Shown: piece by piece, positions 38,540 through 46,250 of the stretch
How positions within the stretch are numbered: position 1 is the first letter of the stretch
How the letters are laid out: each line of letters begins with the position of its first letter
IMG/VR virus record: IMGVR_UViG_3300025133_000052
Span: 29,285-93,284 of that record
DNA: 64,000 bases
Strand: one strand, 5' to 3'
Origin: a virus
Position numbers and translations under genes: made by a program
The notes under the pieces: generated by a model
What the model saw: only the letters and a program-made list of their open reading frames with translations
What the model was told of the DNA's origin: nothing
Database searches by the model: none

Positions 38540-39058
38540 TTAATTCGTTGATATAGATGTAACAGAAGATACTAATTCATATAAATGCATATACTTATAA
38601 CCTCCTGTATGTGATATACCATCTTCAATTTTTTTAATAATAAATCCATCATTAAAAAATTTATCCCTTGATTTATTTATAATCTTAATACTATCACTAT
38701 TAATTATAATATAGTTATTAACAAACACAATATTCAATCTATAATAGTTTGTCATATTCTTGACTACCTCAGTGTATAGTTCTCCTATATCATTATATAA
38801 CGGTATAAGATCATCTTGATCAGATATAGTTTCTCCGATTATGTTAAATATATCACTAGTATCAGGCTGTTGTGGGATTTCATTATCATCCTGCAAATCG
38901 TTATCTATGAAATTCACCATCTCTTCAGGGGTCAATAGTGCACTATATATAAAGATGAGTTTTTCATCCGTAGGCATCATAGAAAACCACTCGTAATCAA
39001 TCTCTGAAAATTGTATATCCTTAAATCTCATCCCTATCATGACAGTTATATTTGTCAT
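38540..39058 (-). CDS. Hypothetical protein
   Basis: 172 residues as written; the late-type motif at 39058-39068 touches this ATG, so a start at Met7 or Met10 (MRFKDIQFSE, 39031) may be the real one. An acidic stretch lies near 55-75, followed by a beta-rich domain with NIVFVNNYIIINSD. No family or membrane segment is recognised. Confidence 0.7.
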   Translation of the reverse strand: MTNITVMIGMRFKDIQFSEIDYEWFSMMPTDEKLIFIYSALLTPEEMVNFIDNDLQDDNEIPQQPDTSDIFNIIGETISDQDDLIPLYNDIGELYTEVVKNMTNYYRLNIVFVNNYIIINSDSIKIINKSRDKFFNDGFIIKKIEDGISHTGGYKYMHLYELVSSVTSISTN

Positions 39059-39068
39059 ATATAAATAC
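39058..39068 (-). promoter_or_regulatory. Late-type AT motif (candidate promoter)
   Basis: Minus strand GTATTTATATA overlapping the first possible ATG of the gene at 38540-39058. If it is a -10 element, translation should begin at a later Met. Confidence 0.4.
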
Positions 39069-39073
39069 CTAAC

Positions 39074-39286
39074 TTATATACTACTATATTTAATTAAGTC
39101 CTTAATCCTTGTCTCTAGAACCTCTATATTTTTTTCACTCTTTCGCGGGAGATCAATTAAACAATTGATATCGTCTTCAGCTGTTACACAATCCTTATTT
39201 AATTGTTTAAGAACGAGTGCAACTCCTCCAGTTTTATATAAGTTAATTACACGATCCTTACTAAGAAATACTTTTGATATGCTCAT
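39074..39286 (-). CDS. Hypothetical small protein
   Basis: 70 residues, helical, mixed charge, no membrane segment; begins MSISKVFLSKDRVINLYK. It ends 15 nt before the next gene. No family recognised. Confidence 0.62.
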   Translation of the reverse strand: MSISKVFLSKDRVINLYKTGGVALVLKQLNKDCVTAEDDINCLIDLPRKSEKNIEVLETRIKDLIKYSSI

Positions 39287-39287
39287 A

Positions 39288-39689
39288 TTAATAATGTTTA
39301 TTTACTGTGTTCATAAAGTCTACAAATGTACTGTTAATATTACGTTGTTCTTCCAATACTATATACATAAGACTCTTAACCGTCTGTATATCCTTTTCCT
39401 TAGACTCGGTTTCTTTTAAAGAGTTGTTAATCTTTTTGATAAGATATAACATTTTATTAACAATCCTACGTATAGTATCAATATCTTTAATTTTTTCATC
39501 ACTAAAATACTCATCTGTTAGTACGGATGTTTCTACTGATTGAAAAAATGAATCAATATTATCCCCGATACCGAAATTAGCTTTACCTCTAAGGGCTATT
39601 TCTCTGAGGTGATCAGCCTGGTTGTGTTGAGATAGTATTGAACGTATAAATTGTTCAAATGGATCTTTAGGATTTATTACCTGTACCAC
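39288..39689 (-). CDS. Hypothetical helical protein
   Basis: 133 residues, starting at GTG (VQVINPKDPFEQF). Helical throughout, with a Lys/Glu heptad stretch near 85-110. It overlaps the end of the small membrane protein gene at 39667-39843 by 23 nt. No family recognised. Confidence 0.68.
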   Translation of the reverse strand: MVQVINPKDPFEQFIRSILSQHNQADHLREIALRGKANFGIGDNIDSFFQSVETSVLTDEYFSDEKIKDIDTIRRIVNKMLYLIKKINNSLKETESKEKDIQTVKSLMYIVLEEQRNINSTFVDFMNTVNKHY

Positions 39690-39843
39690 TAATAAATTGT
39701 TTGAGTGCGGATATTACCGTTTCCTTATCGTTAAGTTTGTCTTTTAATTTCTTAATTTTGCTATCAAAAAACACTCTTAAGATAAACGCACTAGTAAAGG
39801 ACCCGACAAAGCAGGCAATTGATATTAATACAAATGATTTCAT
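39667..39843 (-). CDS. Small single-pass membrane protein
   Basis: 58 residues from ATG 39843. Residues 3-26 are a hydrophobic helix (SFVLISIACFVGSFTSAFIL), then a basic coiled coil. Overlap with the next gene in another frame is typical of compact phage clusters. Function unknown. Confidence 0.65.
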   Translation of the reverse strand: MKSFVLISIACFVGSFTSAFILRVFFDSKIKKLKDKLNDKETVISALKQFISGTGNKS

Positions 39844-39851
39844 AATTTTAA

Positions 39852-40136
39852 TTATTTACGACGTTGCTTTTTCATCATCCCGAATTTATATTTTTTTTCA
39901 TATGCGTTTAATGCATCGTATAACGTTTCTATTATACGTGTACATTCGCTATATGTAAGCTCAGGCTTTAGTGAGCCTATTTCAAGATGACCAATAGTTG
40001 GTTGTTGTGAGGAAAATACTTGCTCTTCTGATATATTATCATCGATATAGAAATCTATAGAAGAATAATATTTACCTAATCGTTTTTGTTTTTCCTTGGC
40101 TCCTTCTGGAGTACCGTATGCGTGATTGACGCTCAT
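39852..40136 (-). CDS. Hypothetical protein
   Basis: 94 residues. It begins MSVNHAYGTPEGAKEKQKRL and ends in a basic GMMKKQRRK tail; the middle is helical and acidic. Soluble, no known motif. Confidence 0.68.
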   Translation of the reverse strand: MSVNHAYGTPEGAKEKQKRLGKYYSSIDFYIDDNISEEQVFSSQQPTIGHLEIGSLKPELTYSECTRIIETLYDALNAYEKKYKFGMMKKQRRK

Positions 40137-40177
40137 GTGATGTAAATTTATATGTGAATAATTTTATATATTAATAA

Positions 40178-40333
40178 TTATCCATTTAAAATATTTTTAC
40201 CCTTATTTATTGCATCCTTTTCCTTAAGTCGCTCTATACTATCAGCTATTACATTTAATGCATCAACTATACGCTCCATAACCTCTGTTTGCTTTTCCAT
40301 GGCATTAATTATACGTTCATTGTAATCTAACAT
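40178..40333 (-). CDS. Small helical protein
   Basis: 51 residues from ATG 40333 (MLDYNERIINAMEKQ). A single amphipathic helix with regular hydrophobic spacing (VMERIVDALNVIADSIERL), probably an oligomer. An upstream GTG would add 18 residues but overlap the methyltransferase gene. Confidence 0.6.
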   Translation of the reverse strand: MLDYNERIINAMEKQTEVMERIVDALNVIADSIERLKEKDAINKGKNILNG

Positions 40334-40355
40334 ATTTGTATTTTTTATATTAATA

Positions 40356-41066
40356 TTATTTATATATGAAAATAGTAAAATCATCACTCAGATAGTCATG
40401 CTTCAATATTACTTTATTATATTTCTTTAAACAATAATCAAACACTGTAGTGGGTGTATAGTAAAATAACCCATCTATTCTTTCTGTTGTATTATCACTT
40501 AACATATTAAAGGCTGTTCCAATATTACTTAACTCGTACATCTTATCGATACTCTTGTATAAGTAATCATACATAGGGTCTACGAGCTTTAAATTAAATA
40601 GACCGGAAGATATAACAAAATCAAACCTACCATCCATATCCGCTAAGTCCTTTTTAATACATTTAATATTTGGATATTTTTGATATGCAGTATTGACCAT
40701 ATTTGGGTTTATATCGATACCTAAGTATTCAATAGGAGTGCCCAGTCTACCTTCGAGGTACCCGTAAAAGTCTCCTACACCACTACCTACATCTAAGACA
40801 GACTCTAATGTTGGGTCTATACCGATCTGTGCTAACATCTCGAATAACAGCGTTTGCTCCTCCTTGGAGCTATATCCTACAACTCGTGTATCAGTTAACA
40901 TATATTCTGGAGAAGTAGTCGTAGCTACCTGATCGCGGAGATCATCATACGCTTCATTAACCCTATCATTAAGACTAACTCCATCAACCTTTACATCTAA
41001 ATCAGTTTCTATAGAATTAATTACATCCATCTCTTCGTTAGTTAACTCGCTATTCGGATCATCCAT
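40356..41066 (-). CDS. SAM-dependent methyltransferase
   Basis: 236 residues from ATG 41066 (MDDPNSELTNEEMDV), which overlaps the upstream stop in ATGGATGA; a start at 41105 is possible. A class I Rossmann fold is clear: motif I VLDVGSGVGDF, an acidic YLGIDINP at the end of strand 2, KKDLADMDG and FDFVISSG for strand 4. The substrate is unknown; small phage enzymes of this kind modify DNA, protein or small molecules. The N-terminal 80 residues are acidic and extra to the core fold. Confidence 0.8.
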   Translation of the reverse strand: MDDPNSELTNEEMDVINSIETDLDVKVDGVSLNDRVNEAYDDLRDQVATTTSPEYMLTDTRVVGYSSKEEQTLLFEMLAQIGIDPTLESVLDVGSGVGDFYGYLEGRLGTPIEYLGIDINPNMVNTAYQKYPNIKCIKKDLADMDGRFDFVISSGLFNLKLVDPMYDYLYKSIDKMYELSNIGTAFNMLSDNTTERIDGLFYYTPTTVFDYCLKKYNKVILKHDYLSDDFTIFIYK

Positions 41067-41376
41067 TACTATTGAATCCCTGATTCTCTTTAATATATTT
41101 TTCATATTCACCTATTTTTAAATCTTGTTCTACGTAAATTAAGTTACCGTCTAAATCCTCTATATCTACTGTTGTAAGATCATAGCCTAGTATCAGCGCA
41201 CAATAATATAGAAATAACTCCACTTGAGACTTACTATTAGCCTTAAAACTGAGTTCATGACCACTCCAGCATAGGCCGTTCATATACTGTTCTGTATAGG
41301 CAGTTATTGGTACCCTACCTTTAAATGGAGCTAGTTGGGGATTGTTAAACTCAATCCACCTTAATTTATAATCCAT
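41059..41376 (-). CDS. Hypothetical protein
   Basis: 105 residues, alpha/beta, with NGLCWSGHELSFKANSK near 33-49 and an acidic middle. It overlaps both neighbours by 8-11 nt, so translation is coupled across three genes. No family recognised. Confidence 0.68.
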   Translation of the reverse strand: MDYKLRWIEFNNPQLAPFKGRVPITAYTEQYMNGLCWSGHELSFKANSKSQVELFLYYCALILGYDLTTVDIEDLDGNLIYVEQDLKIGEYEKYIKENQGFNSNG

Positions 41377-41686
41377 ACAATTCTCTATCCATCTGTTTCT
41401 TAGATTTCCTCCCCAGGATTCGTTCTAATTTTTCTTCATCAGCATTTAATTCTAATTTCAAAGGATGTGTCCTGTTAAAATTCTGAATCAACCTTACCGT
41501 CTTGAGTGCGTACTCCCAAGCCTGTGGGATGCTACCCGCAGGTGGTAGGAAAAACTCTTCAAAAATATTCTCATCTTTATTATAGATATAATAACCATCC
41601 TTCATATTTACACACTTAGCGTGAGGGAACCTTTTCTTTACTTTTAATTTAATCTTTTCAATCTGTTTATTTATCTTACTATCCAT
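41366..41686 (-). CDS. Hypothetical protein
   Basis: 106 residues, basic N-terminus (KINKQIEKIKLKVKKRFPHA), a small beta hairpin (KDGYYIYNKDENIF), then helices with LPPAGSIPQAWEYALKT. No motif of known function. It overlaps the next gene by 11 nt. Confidence 0.68.
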   Translation of the reverse strand: MDSKINKQIEKIKLKVKKRFPHAKCVNMKDGYYIYNKDENIFEEFFLPPAGSIPQAWEYALKTVRLIQNFNRTHPLKLELNADEEKLERILGRKSKKQMDRELYGL

Positions 41687-41694
41687 TTTATTTG

Positions 41695-42033
41695 TTAATT
41701 AATATTAAAAAAACTTCTTTCTATTTTATCTTTATACTTTGTTGCAACATCTATATTATACTTCATGTATCTATCACATATATGTCCTATTAAATCCGTC
41801 GGATACATATATGGATTTTCTCCCTGATAAATAAACATATAACTAAACTCCTTATCATCTATAAATGTATCGAATTCTTTCTTAAAACTATCTTGTAGGT
41901 CATTTGACCAGTCATTTGCAGAAGATGTATCGATAATTCTCTTCGTACTGTGTAACCATTGATTTATCGATAATTTAAAATGTACACTCCAATCAATATT
42001 ATTTATATCTAAATGTAATGTTCTTTGCTTCAT
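41695..42033 (-). CDS. Hypothetical protein
   Basis: 112 residues, aromatic-rich and helical, with SVHFKLSINQWLHSTKR near 16-32. Soluble. No family recognised. A TTG with a 20-nt spacer to TATATTAA near 42042-42064 is a poor host-type promoter candidate. Confidence 0.65.
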   Translation of the reverse strand: MKQRTLHLDINNIDWSVHFKLSINQWLHSTKRIIDTSSANDWSNDLQDSFKKEFDTFIDDKEFSYMFIYQGENPYMYPTDLIGHICDRYMKYNIDVATKYKDKIERSFFNIN

Positions 42034-42066
42034 TATTAATATAGTAAAAATAACTCAATGTACCAA

Positions 42067-42477
42067 CTATTTTTGTAGATTTTCCTTCACTAGACCTGAC
42101 ACTATCTTCATATCAGCCTGACCGTTAAATTTAAAATTAAAATCAGACATCACCTTTCCCATGTCCTTAATTGTGGAATAATTATTAGTTGTTATAATAA
42201 CCTGAATAGCATCACGTATTTCGGTTTCGGTCATTTGCTCAGGTAGATATTCACGTAAAATAGCTATTTCCTGCTTAGACCTTTCGTCACTTACTGTCTC
42301 TAGATTCTTAATAAACTTATGTAACATCTTGACGACTTGTCCGTCTGTCAGTACATTTATATTATCCTCTACTCGTGCAAATTCTCCCTTAAGGACTCTG
42401 AATAAATTTAGTCGGGTTTTATCACCTGACTTCATTGCAGTTTTAATTTCTCCAGTGATCTTATTTCTTAAATCCAT
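42067..42477 (-). CDS. YqeY/GatB-like domain protein
   Basis: 136 residues, near the 150 of bacterial YqeY. The pattern is clear: MKSGDKTRLNLFRVLKGEF at the N-terminus, AILREYLPEQMTETEI in the middle, and DMGKVMSDFNFKFNGQADM near the end, equal to the family's MGKVM...G.AD segment. The family resembles the tail of the GatB subunit of the Glu/Asp-tRNA amidotransferase, and its cellular role is unsettled. Together with tmRNA and methionine aminopeptidase next door it makes a small translation-related cluster. Confidence 0.9.
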   Translation of the reverse strand: MDLRNKITGEIKTAMKSGDKTRLNLFRVLKGEFARVEDNINVLTDGQVVKMLHKFIKNLETVSDERSKQEIAILREYLPEQMTETEIRDAIQVIITTNNYSTIKDMGKVMSDFNFKFNGQADMKIVSGLVKENLQK

Positions 42478-42479
42478 TC

Positions 42480-42683
42480 CTATAAATCTTCCTTACTATA
42501 TATAAAATATAGATTAAGTAGATTAATACCTAATACAATACCCCAAGTTATTATTTCAGTAATATTGTAAAATAATGTATAGTATACTAATGCAGCTGCG
42601 CACATTAAAATAATAGGCAGTATTAAATACCTGTTGTATATATCATTAAATTTATCCAGATATTGTTTAATCGCTTTTTTCAT
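42480..42683 (-). CDS. Small two-pass membrane protein
   Basis: 67 residues. Two membrane helices near 19-38 and 42-62 (YLILPIILMCAAALVYYTLF, then ITWGIVLGINLLNLYFI), with short charged ends. A holin-like topology is possible but the sequence fits no family I know. It ends 2 nt before the YqeY-like gene and lies just downstream of tmRNA. Confidence 0.7.
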   Translation of the reverse strand: MKKAIKQYLDKFNDIYNRYLILPIILMCAAALVYYTLFYNITEIITWGIVLGINLLNLYFIYSKEDL

Positions 42684-42703
42684 TAATTTTTATTTTAAGT
42701 TAG

Positions 42704-43032
42704 TGGAGGTGCCGGGTATCGATCCCGGGTCCGTGACAATTTCCTTAAGAAACATTTTTACAAGCATAGGATAAGTTTTTCTAAACTTCCAAAAATTGAT
42801 ATGTTTTTTAAACTGTAAGGTTGTTTATAGAATCAATATCATTACCTCTTCACCATCTACTTCGTTTAACATCTAATTAACCTGCAAGTATACTCAGTTA
42901 AATGATGTGCAAGTGCTAAACCTCTTAGGCCGCCATTGCAAGGGTAGTTTCGCCAGTTAGCGATACTTGATGTAGGTCATCACCCAGCCTGTGCTTCAGA
43001 CATCCGTTACACGTCAAGTCCAAGTCACCCCC
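42704..43032 (-). ncRNA. ssrA: tmRNA with tag GETTLAMAA
   Basis: 329 nt from the 5' end at 43032. The 5' GGGGGUG pairs with CACCUCC at the 3' end (42711-42705), with discriminator A at 42704; CCA is not encoded. The D-like segment GGACTTGACG and the T-arm (stem CCGGG/CCCGG, loop ATCGATA) are in place. About 78 nt in, the reading frame GGC GAA ACT ACC CTT GCA ATG GCG GCC TAA encodes GETTLAMAA, ending in the protease signal AA and like the Bacteroidetes tag GETNYALAA. The remaining 3' part has room for the pseudoknots. The T-loop has A instead of U at position 54. tmRNA frees stalled ribosomes with SmpB, which is not in the window. A host-type promoter ends 7 nt before the 5' end. Confidence 0.95.
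42925..42954 (-). other. tmRNA tag reading frame
   Basis: Ten codons, resume codon GGC at 42954-42952 and TAA at 42927-42925, encoding GETTLAMAA. The ending LAMAA keeps the hydrophobic-Ala-Ala form read by ClpXP-type proteases. Confidence 0.9.
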
Positions 43033-43039
43033 GTTTATA

Positions 43040-43070
43040 TAAATATACGAAATTATATTCAGGTATCCAA
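43040..43070 (-). promoter_or_regulatory. Host-type promoter of tmRNA, overlapping a late-type motif
   Basis: TTG at 43070-43068, 20 nt, then TATATTTA at 43047-43040. The late-type ATATTTATATA (43046-43036) overlaps the -7 element. The mature 5' end at 43032 lies 7 nt downstream, exactly where transcription should start, which supports both the promoter model and the RNA end. Confidence 0.82.
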
Positions 43071-43071
43071 C

Positions 43072-43836
43072 TTATTCGGTTAGAATTTCACAACCATTAT
43101 CAGTTATCACAACTGTATGCTCCCATGCTGTACCTGGACTATTATCATCTGTCACTATACTCCACTTATCCGGTAGTATTAGTAGATTATCGTTTGTTAC
43201 CAAACCTGGTTCAATCGCAAGTACATTACCTGGCTTGAGTTGGTAGTCATTATATGGGTTTCCAGGTACCTTCCAGTACGGTATTACAGGTGGTTCGTGA
43301 AGATTTTTACCTACCCCATGGCCTTGGAATTGTTTCATTACCTTAAATCCGTGTTTGTTAGCATATGACTGTTGTATATCTCCTAATTCACCTATCGTTA
43401 CACTCGGACCGGTATTATTTAATGTATGTATGAGACAGTCATATGAGACCTTGTTAAGTAATTTTTTACTTTCTCCTACATCTCCTACTTCGACATTGAC
43501 GGCTGAGTCAGCATGCATGCCCTTATATTTTACCGGGCAATCTATACCCACTAACATACCCTCCTTGATAATAGTATCGTCAGGTATACCGTGCACTATA
43601 ACATGATCGATTGATATACAGGAATGTTTAGGGTATCCTCTATAACCGAGTGAAGCTGATTTTGATTTATGTTGTTTAAGAAAATTTGCTGCAAGGCTGT
43701 CTAGTTCATTAGTTGTTATTCCACTAGTACAATTCTCTACCATTAACTGTAATACATCCTTTACGATTTTTCCAGCTGATCTGATCCGTTTAAGTTGATT
43801 TGGATTATATATTTTAGGTTGCTTAAATATTACCAT
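43072..43836 (-). CDS. map: Type I methionine aminopeptidase
   Basis: 254 residues, the length of bacterial MetAP-I. All five metal ligands are seen: D99 and D110 (GIDCPVKYKGMHADSAV), H173 (GHGVG), E209 (AIEPG) and E239 (AWEHT), plus substrate-binding H82 (VHGIP) and H180. It removes the N-terminal Met from new proteins. A phage copy may adjust N-terminal processing during infection. It is divergent from the only rightward gene, with 30 nt between the two ATGs. Confidence 0.95.
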   Translation of the reverse strand: MVIFKQPKIYNPNQLKRIRSAGKIVKDVLQLMVENCTSGITTNELDSLAANFLKQHKSKSASLGYRGYPKHSCISIDHVIVHGIPDDTIIKEGMLVGIDCPVKYKGMHADSAVNVEVGDVGESKKLLNKVSYDCLIHTLNNTGPSVTIGELGDIQQSYANKHGFKVMKQFQGHGVGKNLHEPPVIPYWKVPGNPYNDYQLKPGNVLAIEPGLVTNDNLLILPDKWSIVTDDNSPGTAWEHTVVITDNGCEILTE

Positions 43837-43866
43837 TTTTCCTCTTATTATAAATATTTATTAAAG
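43837..43866. promoter_or_regulatory. Divergent intergenic palindrome
   Basis: The 30 nt between two divergent start codons contain the perfect palindrome ATAAATATTTAT. It resembles the late-type element in both directions and could serve both genes, but with extremely short leaders. Confidence 0.45.
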
Positions 43867-44583
43867 ATGAAGAAACTCAGTCCTACATGGTTGACAGACG
43901 AGCCAATAGACTATGAATATAATAAATATATTTTATTAGATTATATTCAATATATTGAAGAGCAGATAAATAAAAAAAGGATTTATCCCTTTCTGATTGA
44001 TTTACAAAACCACTATGATCAGTTATTACAGTTGAAGCATCGAAAGATGATAATGGATAATGCATTTAAAAAAGATTTAATAGGATTTGATTTCACTGAA
44101 TATAATTTACTGTACAAGGAGATATTAAGTGATGATAAGTATTTAATACATTTACAGAAATCAATTAATTTCGCGCTATCAAAATTTACTAAATCGATTC
44201 ATCGTTTAACGGAATTAGTTGATAATATTCAAGCACAATTAGAGGTGGATACAATAGGACTTAGAGCTTCGTATACGAACGAAGGATTTTTATTTCTCGT
44301 TAAGAATAAAATATATGTCTACGAATATAGAATTAATATTATTACAGGAGCTCAGTATGATGCGTTTGATGCATCCAAGTACAAGGATCTTACATTAACG
44401 TTTGTAGATAAGTTTGACAAAAAAATAGGTTATGACGATATAAAATTGGATGTAACTAGACATTACGATACATTTATACACGCAGCTGCGTATGTTGTAA
44501 CATCACCTATGAGAATTCCTTTAAAGGAAACATACCTACCTCTAGCGAAAAAGGCCTTAATCAATAAGTTGGCGTACGATTAG
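43867..44583 (+). CDS. Hypothetical protein, only rightward gene
   Basis: 238 residues from ATG 43867 (MKKLSPTWLTDEPIDYEYNK). A long, Leu/Ile/Lys/Asp-rich helical N-half (about 15-130) is followed by a beta-rich C-half with RASYTNEGFLFLVKNKIYVYEY. No membrane segment or signal peptide. It is the sole gene on the plus strand that I accept; codon use is like its neighbours, so it is not clearly foreign. Its last codons overlap the convergent small gene at 44580-44753 by 4 nt. A cytoplasmic or virion role is open. Confidence 0.82.
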   Translation: MKKLSPTWLTDEPIDYEYNKYILLDYIQYIEEQINKKRIYPFLIDLQNHYDQLLQLKHRKMIMDNAFKKDLIGFDFTEYNLLYKEILSDDKYLIHLQKSINFALSKFTKSIHRLTELVDNIQAQLEVDTIGLRASYTNEGFLFLVKNKIYVYEYRINIITGAQYDAFDASKYKDLTLTFVDKFDKKIGYDDIKLDVTRHYDTFIHAAAYVVTSPMRIPLKETYLPLAKKALINKLAYD

Positions 44584-44753
44584 TGATCAGGATTTTTAAA
44601 AACCTCCCAACCGTAATTAAATCTACTGTAAGGTATTTCTTTTTCTTTGCTACCAGACTTAATAGTAATAACTCCTGCAGAGATAGAAACTATTATCCAT
44701 ATTTTTTTTGCACGTTTACTTATAACGTGAGCTCCGGGAGAGAGGGTTATCAT
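44580..44753 (-). CDS. Small basic protein with possible membrane helix
   Basis: 57 residues from ATG 44753 (MITLSPGAHVISKR). A hydrophobic stretch KIWIIVSISAGVITIK near 17-32 may be a membrane helix; the rest is basic and polar. It overlaps the end of the rightward gene by 4 nt on the other strand. No family recognised. Confidence 0.6.
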   Translation of the reverse strand: MITLSPGAHVISKRAKKIWIIVSISAGVITIKSGSKEKEIPYSRFNYGWEVFKNPDH

Positions 44754-44762
44754 AACGAGTCC

Positions 44763-45047
44763 TTATTGGTCGGTTCCAGCTGAGACCGGTGTATCTTTCC
44801 TAGGAGCCTTATCGATATCTTTAGCTACCTTCTCAATTATCTTCAAGGCAGCGTCGAGATACTTTATTGTTTTTATAGAAGTATCTGGATCTGGGAACGA
44901 TCTTTCGAAATAACTGTCACCTATCCACCCTGTCATATCTAGTAATTGCTCTATCCTATTATATATCTGAGATGTATTATCAGGTTTGAGTTCGATTTCA
45001 TTTACTATCTCAGCTCGTATTATAGATCTTAAAGTTTTCTTTTTCAT
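44763..45047 (-). CDS. Small protein with capsid-targeting-like N-terminus
   Basis: 94 residues. The N-terminus KKKTLRSIIRAEIVNEIE is an amphipathic helix ending in VNE, like the packaged proteins to the right, although the residue after VNE is Ile instead of Ala/Gly/Ser. The body is helical with a Trp-Ile-Gly-Asp turn near 40. Packaging is a guess; function unknown. Confidence 0.65.
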   Translation of the reverse strand: MKKKTLRSIIRAEIVNEIELKPDNTSQIYNRIEQLLDMTGWIGDSYFERSFPDPDTSIKTIKYLDAALKIIEKVAKDIDKAPRKDTPVSAGTDQ

Positions 45048-45048
45048 G

Positions 45049-45300
45049 TTACCATCTCCTGTGACTTTGATAATGATTATATCCTTTATGATTGTAGTGA
45101 AATTTATTGTATTTACTATAGTAGTAGCTACGTATACTGTAATTAGTGAGTGGGGTTATATAAGTAGTTGTATGATATCCGTAACCAGTCGTGTACACCC
45201 TTGGCATAGTATGATAAGGTACTGTATTATTAAAATGGATACTACCACAGCTGCAACAACAAATCCAAATACATATAATAATTTCTTTAATATATCCCAT
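45049..45300 (-). CDS. Small Tyr/His-rich possible lipoprotein
   Basis: 83 residues. A hydrophobic start (YIKEIIICIWICCCSCGS) is signal-like, with several Cys that could serve as a lipobox. The rest is Tyr/His/Thr/Asn-rich and low in complexity. A surface lipoprotein that blocks superinfection would fit this build, but no family is recognised. Confidence 0.55.
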   Translation of the reverse strand: MGYIKEIIICIWICCCSCGSIHFNNTVPYHTMPRVYTTGYGYHTTTYITPLTNYSIRSYYYSKYNKFHYNHKGYNHYQSHRRW

Positions 45301-45308
45301 ATTCCCAA

Positions 45309-45629
45309 CTACGTCTCTTCTTGATCTTTTAATCGATTATATATTTGTTTAGCTTTTCTGTAAACATCAGATCCCTTCTTCGCCTTTAATGCTGTTCTTA
45401 ACTTAATAGCATTACCGGTCTTAGGATTATCTATTCGCTGGTCGCCGTATTTTTTTCTAATATCTGTTTCTTCAACCTCTCCTACATCTTCATCATCATC
45501 CTCGAACCTGGGTATAACTCCTGACGCGTAAGTATTACGGTAGGGTGCACCCACCATAGCTCGTTGCGCTTCAGTTATTACACTATGAATTTCCTCTCTA
45601 ACTATTTGTATTAGTTTAGACTTTTTCAT
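45309..45629 (-). CDS. Putative packaged protein with capsid-targeting peptide
   Basis: 106 residues. The N-terminus MKKSKLIQIVREEIHSVITE is an amphipathic helix followed by a cleavage-like ITE/A at 20-21. The mature part has an acidic run (DDDEDVGEVEE) and a basic C-half. In T4, internal head proteins carry such peptides, removed by gp21. It overlaps the upstream gene by 4 nt. The mature function is unknown. Confidence 0.75.
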   Translation of the reverse strand: MKKSKLIQIVREEIHSVITEAQRAMVGAPYRNTYASGVIPRFEDDDEDVGEVEETDIRKKYGDQRIDNPKTGNAIKLRTALKAKKGSDVYRKAKQIYNRLKDQEET

Positions 45630-45943
45630 TTGTTATTTAACATATCACTAATAACGTTTCTGATAACAGATCTTAATTCAGTTATTTTAGGTTCTTCTTT
45701 AACCTCGTGTTTATGATGTGACTCCTCTATTACCTTTAACTTACTTGTCGGTATATTTTCGTATACCTTACCGTTACCGAAATCAACATCAACATAGTTA
45801 ACATCTCCGGCTTCATTAAGTGTGTGACTAATCACCGTACCTTTAATACCGTGCTCCTCTATCTCTACGTGTTTAGGACAATCATGGATAACATCTCCAG
45901 TACCGTAAGTAGGTATAAATGGATCTTTTTCTTCTTTCTTCAT
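45626..45943 (-). CDS. Hypothetical protein with targeting-like C-terminus
   Basis: 105 residues. Residues about 15-75 form a small beta barrel (GTVISHTLNEAGDVNYVDVDF) of SH3/KOW-like look, with an LNE/A site at about 44. The last 17 residues (ELRSVIRNVISDMLNNK) resemble the N-terminal targeting helices of the neighbours (LRSIIRAEIVNEI), but at the opposite end. It may be a fusion partner that lost its cut site or use a C-terminal signal. Confidence 0.7.
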   Translation of the reverse strand: MKKEEKDPFIPTYGTGDVIHDCPKHVEIEEHGIKGTVISHTLNEAGDVNYVDVDFGNGKVYENIPTSKLKVIEESHHKHEVKEEPKITELRSVIRNVISDMLNNK

Positions 45944-45956
45944 AATAACGTTTAAC

Positions 45957-46250
45957 TTATTTTTTAACAGGAAACTTTACTAACTTTTTATCGTAGTCAG
46001 ATGATCCCAATTTCTTTAATTGATAATTATAAAAATAATATATAGCCTTTTTATGTCTTACATCAACCTTGGGGCTACGCATTAATTGTTTATAAGTTTT
46101 TTTTAGTTTACCCCTATCTTTAATATCCTTAAATATAGGATCATATATTTTAGTAGTAAATAGAGCCCATGTCTTAACTTCAGGATCATTATCTAAATAT
46201 TCCTGTACTATCTCCCGTATACACTCTTTAAGTATTTGATCTTTATTCAT
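45957..46250 (-). CDS. Small basic protein with targeting-like N-terminus
   Basis: 97 residues. The start MNKDQILKECIREIVQEYL is an amphipathic helix like the packaged family, but without a clear xxE/A site. The rest is basic (KKTYKQLMRSPKVDVRHKK) and may bind nucleic acid. Confidence 0.65.
   Translation of the reverse strand: MNKDQILKECIREIVQEYLDNDPEVKTWALFTTKIYDPIFKDIKDRGKLKKTYKQLMRSPKVDVRHKKAIYYFYNYQLKKLGSSDYDKKLVKFPVKK

Noticed and set aside
42826-42870. Alternative tmRNA tag GEEVMILIL
   Set aside because: It lies about 170 nt from the 5' end and ends without AA; GETTLAMAA lies at the standard distance and matches the Bacteroidetes form.
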